From Psychrobacter immobilis (GTDB taxonomy: Bacteria; Pseudomonadota; Gammaproteobacteria; Pseudomonadales; Moraxellaceae), in contig NZ_CAJHAD010000001.1 of the NCBI RefSeq assembly GCF_904846285.1, positions 310,001 through 374,000 of the forward strand: 64,000 bases of DNA, read 5' to 3'. Shown in pieces: positions 1 to 7,423 of this stretch. Each line of letters begins with the position of its first letter. The first letter of the stretch is position 1. Below the pieces are notes generated by a model. The model was not told the origin of the DNA. It worked only from the letters and a program-made list of their open reading frames with translations, and did no database searches. Both the position numbers and the translations under genes were made by a program.

Positions 1-273
1 TAATAAGGTAATAACCCAAGGCGCGATACGGCGTTGGTTAACAGTATTGATTAACAGTATGGGTTATAGCAGGGTCTATTATATACAAATGCTAAGCGTT
101 ATAAATGCTGCTGACAAAATAGCATTAAGGATTTGTAAAAATGTTTTTGCAGCGTTGTTAATGCCTTGTTGAACGGCCGTGCACTGTAAAAATCAGGCGC
201 TATCCATGCTACTATATAGCGATAGCCAATCTCACCTATATAAACAAATAATAAATAACCTAAAGGATAAATG

Positions 274-1557
274 ATGAGTCAACCTCAAAAACTGATTGCT
301 GGCGCTAATGCACCGCTGCCAACGGATAATATCAGCATTCGTATTTTAAGCCAAAGCGCCATCGATTGTGCCGCTTATCGCCTGACCACTGACGGTAAGG
401 TACGTGGCGATGGCGACATGATATTTTATGGGCAGACGCGTAGCGATGATGGCAGCGTCAGTTTCCGTGGTCATGATAGCGATGGATTTTTTGATATTAA
501 CTTACCAGCGCAGCCTGCGAGTATTGAGAAGATAGCCCTTGCGTTTTCTAGTGCGCAAACGCTTGCGCAAGTCGGCGATGTGGATATTCAGGTTTTACAA
601 GGCAGCCAAGTGCTGATGACTTGTCAGTTAAGTGCTGCTGGACGTAATGAAAAAGCCATCATTTTAGCAGAGTGTTACCGCCGCCAAGGCAGTTGGAAAT
701 TCCGTTTTATCGCCCAAGGTTTTGAAGGTGGTTTAAAGCCTTTGTCTGAACATTTCGGTGTTGAAATTGCCGATGAAGCCCCAGCTCAAAGCCAGTCACA
801 AAATCAAGCGCAAAGCCAATCTCAATCTATCAATACGCAAAGACCTATCAATACGCAAAAAGCGGGTAGTGCGCCTCAAACAACGACTCCGCCGCCAATT
901 CCTACAGCTTCTCAAAATCCGTCAATTAACCTAAGTAAAATCACCTTAACCAAAAACCAATCTAGCATCAATCTAAAAAAACGCGATGATTTTGGTAAAA
1001 TTTCTGTCAATCTTAATTGGAATCAGCGCCCAGATAGCAGCACACAAGCCCCTAAAAAAGGCTTGCTAGGCGACCTGTTTAAGCAGCATAAAGCCGCTGG
1101 TATTGACCTTGATGTTGGGGCGATGATTCATCTGAAAAATGGTGAAAAAACGCTGATTCAGGCCTTGGGCAATCGCTTTGGTAATCTACAATCAGCGCCT
1201 TATGTATTGTTACGTGCCGATGATAGAACCGGACAAGTCAGCGGCGGTGAGTGGCTCGATATCAATGGACAACAGTGGTCGCAGATTGAGGAAGTGTTTA
1301 TCTTTGCTTTCATTTATGAAGGTGCACCAAACTGGGCGCAAACCGATGGCGTCGTAACCATTCATGTACCCGACCAGCCACCGATTGAAACCCGTTTGAC
1401 AGAAGGTGCGGGTAATTTACCAATGTGTGCGATTGCGCGTTTGGTCAATCAAAATGGCAGTATCAACGTTGAACGTATTAATGAGTACTTTAAAGGCCAT
1501 CAAGAGATGGATAAAGCCTTTAATTGGGGCTTTAGCTGGAAGCGTGGTAGCAAGTAA
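274..1557 (+). CDS. terA: TerA-like tellurium/stress resistance protein with two TerD-fold domains
   Basis: The N-terminal half (to about residue 165) is a shortened TerD-type domain, with the family signature around KVRGDGD and the ending SWKFRFIAQGFEGG. A Gln/Ser-rich linker (about 170-215) follows, then a second domain to the C-terminus that ends FNWGFSWKRG. This two-domain plan and length fit TerA of ter operons. TerD-family domains bind calcium and belong to a membrane-linked stress system; the exact activity is unknown. Two ATGs lie in tandem at 271 and 274. The AGGA at 264-267 is only 3 nt from the first and 6 nt from the second, so I chose 274. It converges on terZ, with a strong hairpin between them. 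The rest of a ter operon may lie to the left of the window. Confidence 0.8.
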   Translation: MSQPQKLIAGANAPLPTDNISIRILSQSAIDCAAYRLTTDGKVRGDGDMIFYGQTRSDDGSVSFRGHDSDGFFDINLPAQPASIEKIALAFSSAQTLAQVGDVDIQVLQGSQVLMTCQLSAAGRNEKAIILAECYRRQGSWKFRFIAQGFEGGLKPLSEHFGVEIADEAPAQSQSQNQAQSQSQSINTQRPINTQKAGSAPQTTTPPPIPTASQNPSINLSKITLTKNQSSINLKKRDDFGKISVNLNWNQRPDSSTQAPKKGLLGDLFKQHKAAGIDLDVGAMIHLKNGEKTLIQALGNRFGNLQSAPYVLLRADDRTGQVSGGEWLDINGQQWSQIEEVFIFAFIYEGAPNWAQTDGVVTIHVPDQPPIETRLTEGAGNLPMCAIARLVNQNGSINVERINEYFKGHQEMDKAFNWGFSWKRGSK

Positions 1558-1586
1558 GCGCTTTAATAGTATTATTTAATACAAAA

Positions 1587-1621
1587 AATCAGCCCGTCTA
1601 TTATAAATAGACGGGCTGATT
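1587..1621. terminator. Bidirectional rho-independent terminator between terA and terZ
   Basis: Arms AATCAGCCCGTCTATT and AATAGACGGGCTGATT form a perfect 16-bp stem around a tiny loop. An A-run precedes it on the left, giving a U-tract on the minus strand. It sits between convergent genes and can serve both. Confidence 0.85.
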
Positions 1622-1668
1622 GCTTATAGATTACTAACAGTCCTCATTATTCAGTCTGTTTAAACTAT

Positions 1669-2277
1669 TTACGCATGCGGTGTGATAGCCGGCATCAAAT
1701 CATGAAAAGTACGACCAGAAGCGGTTTCGCCAATCGCGTGCATTTTCCACTCATTATTATGACGATACACTTTTGCCATAATCATTGCCGTATGAGTACC
1801 TTGCGACGATAAGTTATAGCGCGCCACTTCAGTGTTATTATTGGCATTAACGATACGGCAAAAGGCGTTTTCTACCGTTTCAAACGTCTGACCAGTGAAG
1901 CTATTGACCGTAAAGACCAGTGAAACTACATTAGCTGGAACTTTCGATAAATCAACATTGATGACTTCGTCGTCGCCGTCGCCATCACCAGTGCGGTTAT
2001 CACCCGTATGGAGGATGCTGCCATCTTTTGATTGTAGCTGGTTGAACCAAATCGCATCGACAGCTTGTTTATTGGCATCAAACATAATACATGAAGCGTC
2101 TAAATCGATAGAGTCGCCGCCGCTACCGCCGCCAAATAACTTGCCTAGGAAGCCGCCTTTTTTCTCTTGTGCTCCTTGAAATACGTCCCAACCTAAACCC
2201 AATTTTACTTGAGTAAGCTCACCGCCAGCTTCTTTGCTGAGAGAGATTTTTTGACCCTTTTGTAGACTAACTGCCAT
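1669..2277 (-). CDS. terZ: TerZ-like TerD-family protein
   Basis: This is a single TerD-fold protein of 202 residues. The Ca-binding signature GDNRTGDGDGDDE lies at about residues 91-103. A Gly-rich insertion (FLGKLFGGGSGG, about residues 43-54) lies between the LGLGWD and DLDAS motifs, a placement seen in TerZ but not in TerD or TerE. The segment NAFCRIV and the divergent C-terminus also match TerZ more than TerD. An AAGGA box lies just upstream of the ATG. It is transcribed in the same direction as the AIM24 gene and terE upstream, so it may share their transcript. Its role is in tellurite or general stress resistance by family; the biochemical function is not established. Confidence 0.8.
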   Translation of the reverse strand: MAVSLQKGQKISLSKEAGGELTQVKLGLGWDVFQGAQEKKGGFLGKLFGGGSGGDSIDLDASCIMFDANKQAVDAIWFNQLQSKDGSILHTGDNRTGDGDGDDEVINVDLSKVPANVVSLVFTVNSFTGQTFETVENAFCRIVNANNNTEVARYNLSSQGTHTAMIMAKVYRHNNEWKMHAIGETASGRTFHDLMPAITPHA

Positions 2278-2388
2278 GGGAAAATCCTTATAATAATTGT
2301 GAGTGGAGTAATTAATTTTTTAGTGCTGGTTTTTAGTTATCAATCTCTGCGCTGTTTTATAGCTATAAATTTCGGCTATAAACTTAAA

Positions 2389-3141
2389 TTATAAGATATT
2401 ATCTAAAAAACCACTGCTGCCACCGCGACCACCTGAGCTAGTACCTAAAATGCTTTGTAGCCAGCCTTGATAGCTATCACGATTGCGCGAGCAGATAATG
2501 ACTTTGCCCGTTCCTGAGAAATTTAAAACCATCCCTTCGCCGCTAGTGACCGAATTGATGATATTGCCCATAAAACCTTTTTTCTTACTGGTGGCGACCG
2601 ATAGTTTGTATTCCAAGCGCGAGTCCCAGCAGACCACATGACCGTTATCAATGATGACATCTTTGCCAGGTTCGACATCAATCTCAAATAGTGAGCCAAA
2701 GCCCGATACCACTACCTGACCATTACCTTGGGTTTGCATCACCATAAAGCCACCAGTATCGCCAAAGACCGCGCCACCTAAGTTACGCTGAATTTTAGCT
2801 TTGACTTCGACACCTGTTTGCGCCGCTACAAATGCACCGTCACTAAGCGTATATTGCTGCGCGCCGACATCAAGTATTTGCATATCGCCATCGAGCGTTG
2901 GCGCGAGTAGACAATCACCTTCGCCATCTACTGCTTCAATTTGCTGTTGAAATAATGATTCATCATTGGCAAAGCGGCGCATCAGTGACTGCATGAGTCC
3001 GCCCTGTAGCTTACCTTTTAGCTCAAGGTTCGACTCCATCATCACCATGGCATTGGCTTCACAATAAATGGAGTCGCCTTTTTTTAAGTTACAATGCAAA
3101 AAAGGTTCAATAGTGCCGATTAAGCTAAACGTTGCGGCCAT
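2389..3141 (-). CDS. AIM24 family (TIGR00266-type) protein
   Basis: This beta-rich, Gly-rich protein of 250 residues has the AIM24/TIGR00266 features: an early CEANAMVMM segment, a central GGAVFGDTGGF, and a later KDVIIDNGHVVCWD. The C-terminus is a Gly/Ser tail (SSGGRGGSSG). Bacterial AIM24 proteins often occur in ter-type gene neighbourhoods but have no assigned reaction. The frame is also open to a TTG at 3150. The AAGGA box sits almost on that TTG but 9 nt before the ATG at 3141, so I chose the ATG. It is flanked by terZ and terE on the same strand. Confidence 0.75.
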   Translation of the reverse strand: MAATFSLIGTIEPFLHCNLKKGDSIYCEANAMVMMESNLELKGKLQGGLMQSLMRRFANDESLFQQQIEAVDGEGDCLLAPTLDGDMQILDVGAQQYTLSDGAFVAAQTGVEVKAKIQRNLGGAVFGDTGGFMVMQTQGNGQVVVSGFGSLFEIDVEPGKDVIIDNGHVVCWDSRLEYKLSVATSKKKGFMGNIINSVTSGEGMVLNFSGTGKVIICSRNRDSYQGWLQSILGTSSGGRGGSSGFLDNIL

Positions 3142-3266
3142 AGGGTGCAAATCCTTATATCAATATTAGAATAGTGATTTAATTTTTTTAAAGTTATTTC
3201 TTTGTTTTTAAACACCTGTATAAAGAATTCTATCTAAAAGCAAACTTTTGCTAGCCAATTAATTTT

Positions 3267-3307
3267 AAAGCCATCAAATGTGATAATTGGACACACTTGA
3301 TGGCTTT
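3267..3307 (-). terminator. Hairpin terminator downstream of terE
   Basis: Arms AAAGCCATCAA and TTGATGGCTTT enclose further partly paired bases. The plus-strand side has a long T-run and the minus-strand side a shorter one. It separates terE from the AIM24 gene on the minus strand, possibly as a partial terminator. Confidence 0.65.
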
Positions 3308-3336
3308 TTTTGATTCTACAAATTCAGCTTTTAATC

Positions 3337-3912
3337 TTAAACATTAACGCCAAAAGATGACGCTAATGGACCTAGACCGCCGCTAAAGCCTTGACCAACT
3401 GCACGGAACTTCCAGTCACCAGCATGGCGATATAATTCACCAAAAATCATCGCTGTTTCAGTGCTACCGTCTTCTGATAGGTCATAACGTGCAATTTCAG
3501 CTTCGCCATTATCATTTACCACACGGATGTAAGCGTCGCCAACTTGACCAAAGTTCTGGTTACGAGCTTGGCCTTCATAAATAATGGCACAGATAGCCAC
3601 TTTGCTGACGTCAGCTGGGATACTAGCTAAGTTGATTTTGATTTTTTCATCATCGCCGTCGCCTTCACCAGTACGGTTATCGCCTGTGTGTTCAACCGCG
3701 CCGTTGTCTGATTTTAAGTTATTAAAGAAGATAAAGTCTTGGTCGTTGCGGACTTTACCTGCTTCATTGACCAAAAAGCCAATCGCATCTAAGTCAAACT
3801 CTTGACCGTCAGTAGCGCGTGGATCCCAGCCAAGACCGACAGTGATATTGGTGAGACCTGGCGCTTCTTTTGATAAGTTTACGTTGCCGCCTTTTGTTAA
3901 GCTAATAGCCAT
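3337..3912 (-). CDS. terE: TerE-like TerD-family stress protein
   Basis: This is a 191-residue single TerD domain. It starts [17 protein letters not shown], has [18 protein letters not shown] near residue 30 and the Ca-binding motif [13 protein letters not shown] near residue 77. Among E. coli ter paralogues it is closest to TerE, judging by [12 protein letters not shown] and the C-terminal [11 protein letters not shown]. An AAAGGA box lies about 8 nt before the ATG. It shares the minus strand with the AIM24 gene and terZ. The paralogue at 6518-7093 is more TerD-like. Assignment between TerD and TerE is by motif similarity only. Confidence 0.8.
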   Translation of the reverse strand: MAISLTKGGNVNLSKEAPGLTNITVGLGWDPRATDGQEFDLDAIGFLVNEAGKVRNDQDFIFFNNLKSDNGAVEHTGDNRTGEGDGDDEKIKINLASIPADVSKVAICAIIYEGQARNQNFGQVGDAYIRVVNDNGEAEIARYDLSEDGSTETAMIFGELYRHAGDWKFRAVGQGFSGGLGPLASSFGVNV

Positions 3913-4185
3913 ATAAATATCCTTTGGATTAATAGTTAAGTGGATTTGGTTTTATAAAATAAACTAAAAATAGGGCAGTGATTACTCTTTTAGCGAAAGT
4001 AACTGACTTAGCGAAAGTATCTGAGCGCAGAAGGTCAATAAATCGACCTGTACGCCATGTCCTGCCTATCATTACGTTTTACTATACTAAGCGTTTGCTT
4101 ACTAAGCAAGGCGTATTTTGTGTGCCTATCTGACAGTTATATTTTTGTTTATAAAAAAGTGATTTATGGCGATATTAGACCTATT

Positions 4186-4215
4186 TTGGCTATTTATCTT
4201 ATTATGATTTATAAT
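4186..4215 (+). promoter_or_regulatory. Sigma-70-type promoter of yhhQ
   Basis: A perfect -10 box TATAAT (4210-4215) is preceded by a TTGGCT -35-like box (4186-4191), 18 bp away. The predicted start, about 4222, falls exactly where the preQ1 aptamer begins, as expected for a minimal riboswitch leader. Confidence 0.6.
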
Positions 4216-4222
4216 AGCGCGC

Positions 4223-4255
4223 CCAGGTTCCCTCTACCCTGACTTAAAAAAAGGA
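4223..4255 (+). promoter_or_regulatory. Class I preQ1 riboswitch controlling yhhQ
   Basis: The short leader reads CAGG-TTCCCTCTAC-CCTG and then an A-rich tail ending AAGGA. This matches the class I preQ1 layout: a short P1 stem (CAGG/CCTG), a loop starting UUC and ending CUAC, and an A-rich strand whose GGA can pair with UCC of the loop. The tail is also the Shine-Dalgarno of yhhQ, so ligand binding should hide it and lower translation. The downstream gene imports queuosine precursors, which fits the ligand. P1 has 4 bp, slightly shorter than usual. Identified by eye; not tested with a covariance model. Confidence 0.7.
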
Positions 4256-4262
4256 CTCTTCT

Positions 4263-4922
4263 ATGAGCAGTAGTACACTTTTGACCACCCCGATTCAATC
4301 TATTCGCTACAGCCGTGCTTTATTCTGGCTTGCGAGTCTGCATATCTTTATCATCGCTATCAGTAATTACTTAGTGCAAATACCTGTCGGGCTATTTGGT
4401 TTTATTACCACATGGGGCGCCGTCACCTTTCCGTTTATTTTTCTGATTACTGATTTGACTGTGCGAATTTTTGGTCAGCAGTTGGCTAGACGTATTATCT
4501 TTTTTGCGATGCTTCCTGCACTAGCAATTTCGTACTATTTTTCGGTCGTATTTGCTGATGGACAGTTTGTCGGTCATGAGCATCTGCTAGATTTCAATTT
4601 ATTTGTCTTTCGCATTGTTCTTGCAAGCTTCAGCGCTTATGTCGTTGGCCAGCTTTTAGATATCCAAATCTTTAATAAATTGCGCCAACTTAAAACTTGG
4701 TGGATTGCACCCTTAGTATCGACGTTTATTGGTAATCTGGTCGATAGCTTTTGCTTTTTTGCCATCGCTTTTTATAAAAGCCCAGACCCTTTTATGGCCT
4801 CGCACTGGGTTGAGATTGGCGCGATGGACTACTTGTTTAAGATAGTGATGGGCGTGCTTATCTTTTTACCTTTATATGGTGTGATATTGGCGAAATTGCA
4901 GAAAGTGCTGGCAGGGAAGTAA
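4263..4922 (+). CDS. yhhQ: Queuosine precursor transporter (YhhQ/VUT family)
   Basis: This inner-membrane protein of 219 residues has about six hydrophobic segments. It carries family motifs in the first third (TWGAVTFPFIFLITDLTVRIFG) and later (STFIGNLVDSFCFFAIAFY). YhhQ proteins take up preQ0/preQ1 for tRNA queuosine formation. The start has the AAGGA of the riboswitch tail 7 nt upstream. It lies between terE and the DUF475 gene but on the opposite strand, with its own promoter, so it is probably not functionally part of the ter system. queC, a de novo preQ0 synthesis gene, is present at 23492-24271, so the cell may both make and import precursor. Confidence 0.88.
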   Translation: MSSSTLLTTPIQSIRYSRALFWLASLHIFIIAISNYLVQIPVGLFGFITTWGAVTFPFIFLITDLTVRIFGQQLARRIIFFAMLPALAISYYFSVVFADGQFVGHEHLLDFNLFVFRIVLASFSAYVVGQLLDIQIFNKLRQLKTWWIAPLVSTFIGNLVDSFCFFAIAFYKSPDPFMASHWVEIGAMDYLFKIVMGVLIFLPLYGVILAKLQKVLAGK

Positions 4923-5078
4923 AAATAAACAGCTAGGTTGAGCGTATTGAAGATGGTATATATTGGTAAGGTGTTTTTCATGCATCAAATGTGTATATAA
5001 ACTCAAATTAACGCCGAAGATTTAGCTAATTATTCAAAAACATTCAATTATTCAGAGTATGCAAATACAGATACAAAA

Positions 5079-5110
5079 ACAGGTTATACCAATTGCTTTA
5101 TATAACCTGT
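5079..5110. terminator. Hairpin between yhhQ and the DUF475 gene
   Basis: Arms ACAGGTTATA and TATAACCTGT form a 10-bp stem between convergent genes. There is no clear U-tract, so terminator function is tentative. Confidence 0.45.
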
Positions 5111-5185
5111 CATTGCTAATATCTTTTATCAAAGTTCTTTTTACTTAATTTGAAGTTAGTAGTAAAAATTAAACTAAAATTAAGA

Positions 5186-6253
5186 CTAAGTAATCGACTT
5201 CGCTTCGCGCTTACGATAATTGAGTGAAGCGACAAACGCCCAACCAATAAACGCAATACCAATCAGACCAGTGATAATCTCTGGTACATGGAATTTCACC
5301 GATAACAACATGATGATAGCTAAAGCGCCAATGGCATAATGCGCGCCGTGTTCAAGGTAAACAAACTCATCAAGCGTGCCTTTATCGACCAAGAAGATAG
5401 TCATCGAACGCACAAACATCGCACCGATTGCAAGACCAAGCATAATCACGATAACGTCATTGGTAATCGCAAATGCGCCAATCACACCATCGAAACTGAA
5501 TGAAGCATCAAGAACTTCTAGGTATAAGAAGCCGATAATACCGCCCTTCATAATTGCGCTGGTCGCTGCAGCGCCCGAGCCATTTTCTTCATTTTCTAAA
5601 TCTGCTTCAAGGTCGCCTTCAAGCATACCCGAAACCACTTGTACGCCAAGGTATACCAAAATACCCCAAATACCGGCGACTAAGACAGCATTTGACTGTT
5701 CAGGATTGGCAAATGATACCGCAATCATCAACACGATAAGCGCTACAAACACGCTCATGGCATCGACTTTACCCAGTTTTGCCAAACGGCTCTCAAGCCA
5801 ATCAAACCAATGTACTTCTTTATCGTCAAAGATAAAGTTCAAGAACACCAGCAATAAGAAGATACCACCAAATGCTGAGATTTCAGCATGATGCGCCAAT
5901 AATCTGGCTGAATATTCTTTAGGATCGTTTAGCGCTAGGTCGACCACTTGCATAATACCCAAGTCAGCAGTGACCGCAACGATAACGATAGGAAATACCA
6001 AGCGCATACCAAAGACGGCGACTAAAATACCAACGGTTAAAAATATCTTTTTCCAAAATTCGTCCCAGCCTTTAAGGACTGAAGCGTTGACCACCGCATT
6101 ATCAAACGATAATGAAATTTCCATGACGGCCAAAATAGCGGTAATAGATAAGGTGGTTATCATACCGCCCATACCGCCATGTGAATATCCCCACCATGCC
6201 GCGACCGCTAGGGCAATGGCTGTGAAGATAAAGTCTAAATAAAAATGTCTCAT
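5186..6253 (-). CDS. DUF475 (TerC-superfamily) integral membrane protein
   Basis: This protein of 355 residues is very hydrophobic, with about nine membrane segments. The first part holds ISLSFDNAVVNA and a later repeat has ASFSFDGVIGAFA. These are the paired SFDN/SFDG motifs of TerC/DUF475 proteins, with acidic residues in the membrane that probably handle a metal ion. The frame is open up to 6376, but a terminator (6311-6342) lies in that extension and an AGGA box stands before the ATG at 6253, so 6253 is the start. It lies between terD and terE and is most likely part of the ter-type system. The transported ion is not known. Confidence 0.8.
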   Translation of the reverse strand: MRHFYLDFIFTAIALAVAAWWGYSHGGMGGMITTLSITAILAVMEISLSFDNAVVNASVLKGWDEFWKKIFLTVGILVAVFGMRLVFPIVIVAVTADLGIMQVVDLALNDPKEYSARLLAHHAEISAFGGIFLLLVFLNFIFDDKEVHWFDWLESRLAKLGKVDAMSVFVALIVLMIAVSFANPEQSNAVLVAGIWGILVYLGVQVVSGMLEGDLEADLENEENGSGAAATSAIMKGGIIGFLYLEVLDASFSFDGVIGAFAITNDVIVIMLGLAIGAMFVRSMTIFLVDKGTLDEFVYLEHGAHYAIGALAIIMLLSVKFHVPEIITGLIGIAFIGWAFVASLNYRKREAKSIT

Positions 6254-6310
6254 GACACATCCTGTCTGGTTGCATAAAGCTAAGGTCGGTCTATTATAGA
6301 CACTAACCAC

Positions 6311-6342
6311 AAAAAAAGCGGTTATGGCTAACCGCTTTTTTT
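6311..6342. terminator. Bidirectional terminator downstream of terD
   Basis: Arms AAAAAAAGCGGTTA and TAACCGCTTTTTTT pair around the loop TGGC, with U-tracts in both directions. It ends terD (minus strand) before the DUF475 gene. Confidence 0.85.
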
Positions 6343-6517
6343 GCATAATTTTAAACGAAACATAAAGCATTACCAATCATTTAACGACTGAAAATTGTGA
6401 CTATTTTGCAACCACATTTTACAGTCATAATCACAGCGCATAGTGATGTAGCATAACTTTAAGTTTTGGACGTGTTTATTGTCTAGTTAAAGCTGTTAAC
6501 ACGGGCTAAATATCAAT

Positions 6518-7093
6518 TTAGATATCGACGCCATACTGCTGACACATGGCTTGCAAGCCACCTGAATAGCCTTGACCAACGGCGCGGAATTTCCACTCAC
6601 CATTATGACGATAGACTTCGCCAAATACCATTGCCGTCTCAACAGAGTAGTCTTCTGCTAAATCAAAACGTACCACTTCCGTGCCGGTTTCTTCGTTTAC
6701 AACACGGATAAAAGCGTTGGCGACTTGACCAAAGTTTTGGCTACGAGCCGCTGCATCATGAATGGTCACCGTGACGACGATTTTATCGACATCAGCAGGT
6801 ACTTGGGTTAGGTTTACTTTAACGACTTCATCGTCACCATCGCCTTCACCAGTACGGTTGTCGCCGGTATGTTCAACCGCGCCATTGTCAGATTTAAGCT
6901 GGTTGTAAAAGATAAAGTCATGGTCACCGCGTACTTTACCCGCCGTGCTGAGTAAAAATACACTGGCATCCAAATCAAATTCAGCGCCAGACGTTGCGCG
7001 CTCATCCCAACCAAGACCGATAAGTAGCTTGGTTAAATTTGGGTCGGTTTTGGTAAGCGATAAGTTACCGCCTTTATTAAGTGATAAAGCCAT
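6518..7093 (-). CDS. terD: TerD-like stress protein
   Basis: This is a 191-residue single TerD domain. It has [21 protein letters not shown] near residue 27, the Ca-binding [13 protein letters not shown] near residue 77, [16 protein letters not shown], and the C-terminal [15 protein letters not shown]. These details match TerD better than TerE. An AAGGA box precedes the ATG by about 8 nt. A terminator follows, so it is probably transcribed alone, separate from the DUF475 gene on the same strand. Family role: calcium-binding stress protein for tellurite, phage or oxidative challenge; no enzyme activity is known. Confidence 0.82.
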   Translation of the reverse strand: MALSLNKGGNLSLTKTDPNLTKLLIGLGWDERATSGAEFDLDASVFLLSTAGKVRGDHDFIFYNQLKSDNGAVEHTGDNRTGEGDGDDEVVKVNLTQVPADVDKIVVTVTIHDAAARSQNFGQVANAFIRVVNEETGTEVVRFDLAEDYSVETAMVFGEVYRHNGEWKFRAVGQGYSGGLQAMCQQYGVDI

Positions 7094-7253
7094 GGGGTTA
7101 TCCTTGTTATTAGAGTGATTAAGGGTTTGATGGTTAATTATATAAATAAAAACAATCGCAATAGTGGGATTAAAGCGCTCGTAAATCTACGCTTCACAGT
7201 TGCTTAGCTATTACCTAGCTAGTATTTAGTGACGCTCTATCATAGCAACAAAA

Positions 7254-7283
7254 AATGACCCAATCAAAGCTGATTGGGTCATT
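7254..7283 (-). terminator. Terminator of rlmL
   Basis: Arms AATGACCCAATCA and TGATTGGGTCATT pair around AAGC. An A-run on the plus strand gives a U-tract on the minus strand, 140 nt after rlmL. The rest of 7094-7423 shows nothing further apart from the terD upstream region. Confidence 0.8.
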
Positions 7284-7423
7284 GTTATGTGTACGGCTAT
7301 GTATACGATAAGACTGACTATAAAAGACTGTTTTTAAATGCGAATACGATATTCACATTAGAAAACAATGCCTAAATGCGCTGATTAACCTTTATAAGCA
7401 TCTATAAACCTAAACTATAAGCC

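Noticed and set aside
4057..4242. Open frame of 61 codons before yhhQ
   Set aside because: It runs through the promoter and preQ1 aptamer, has no ribosome site and no known motif.
6254..6376. N-terminal extension of the DUF475 protein
   Set aside because: It contains the terD terminator, and the ribosome site supports the ATG at 6253.
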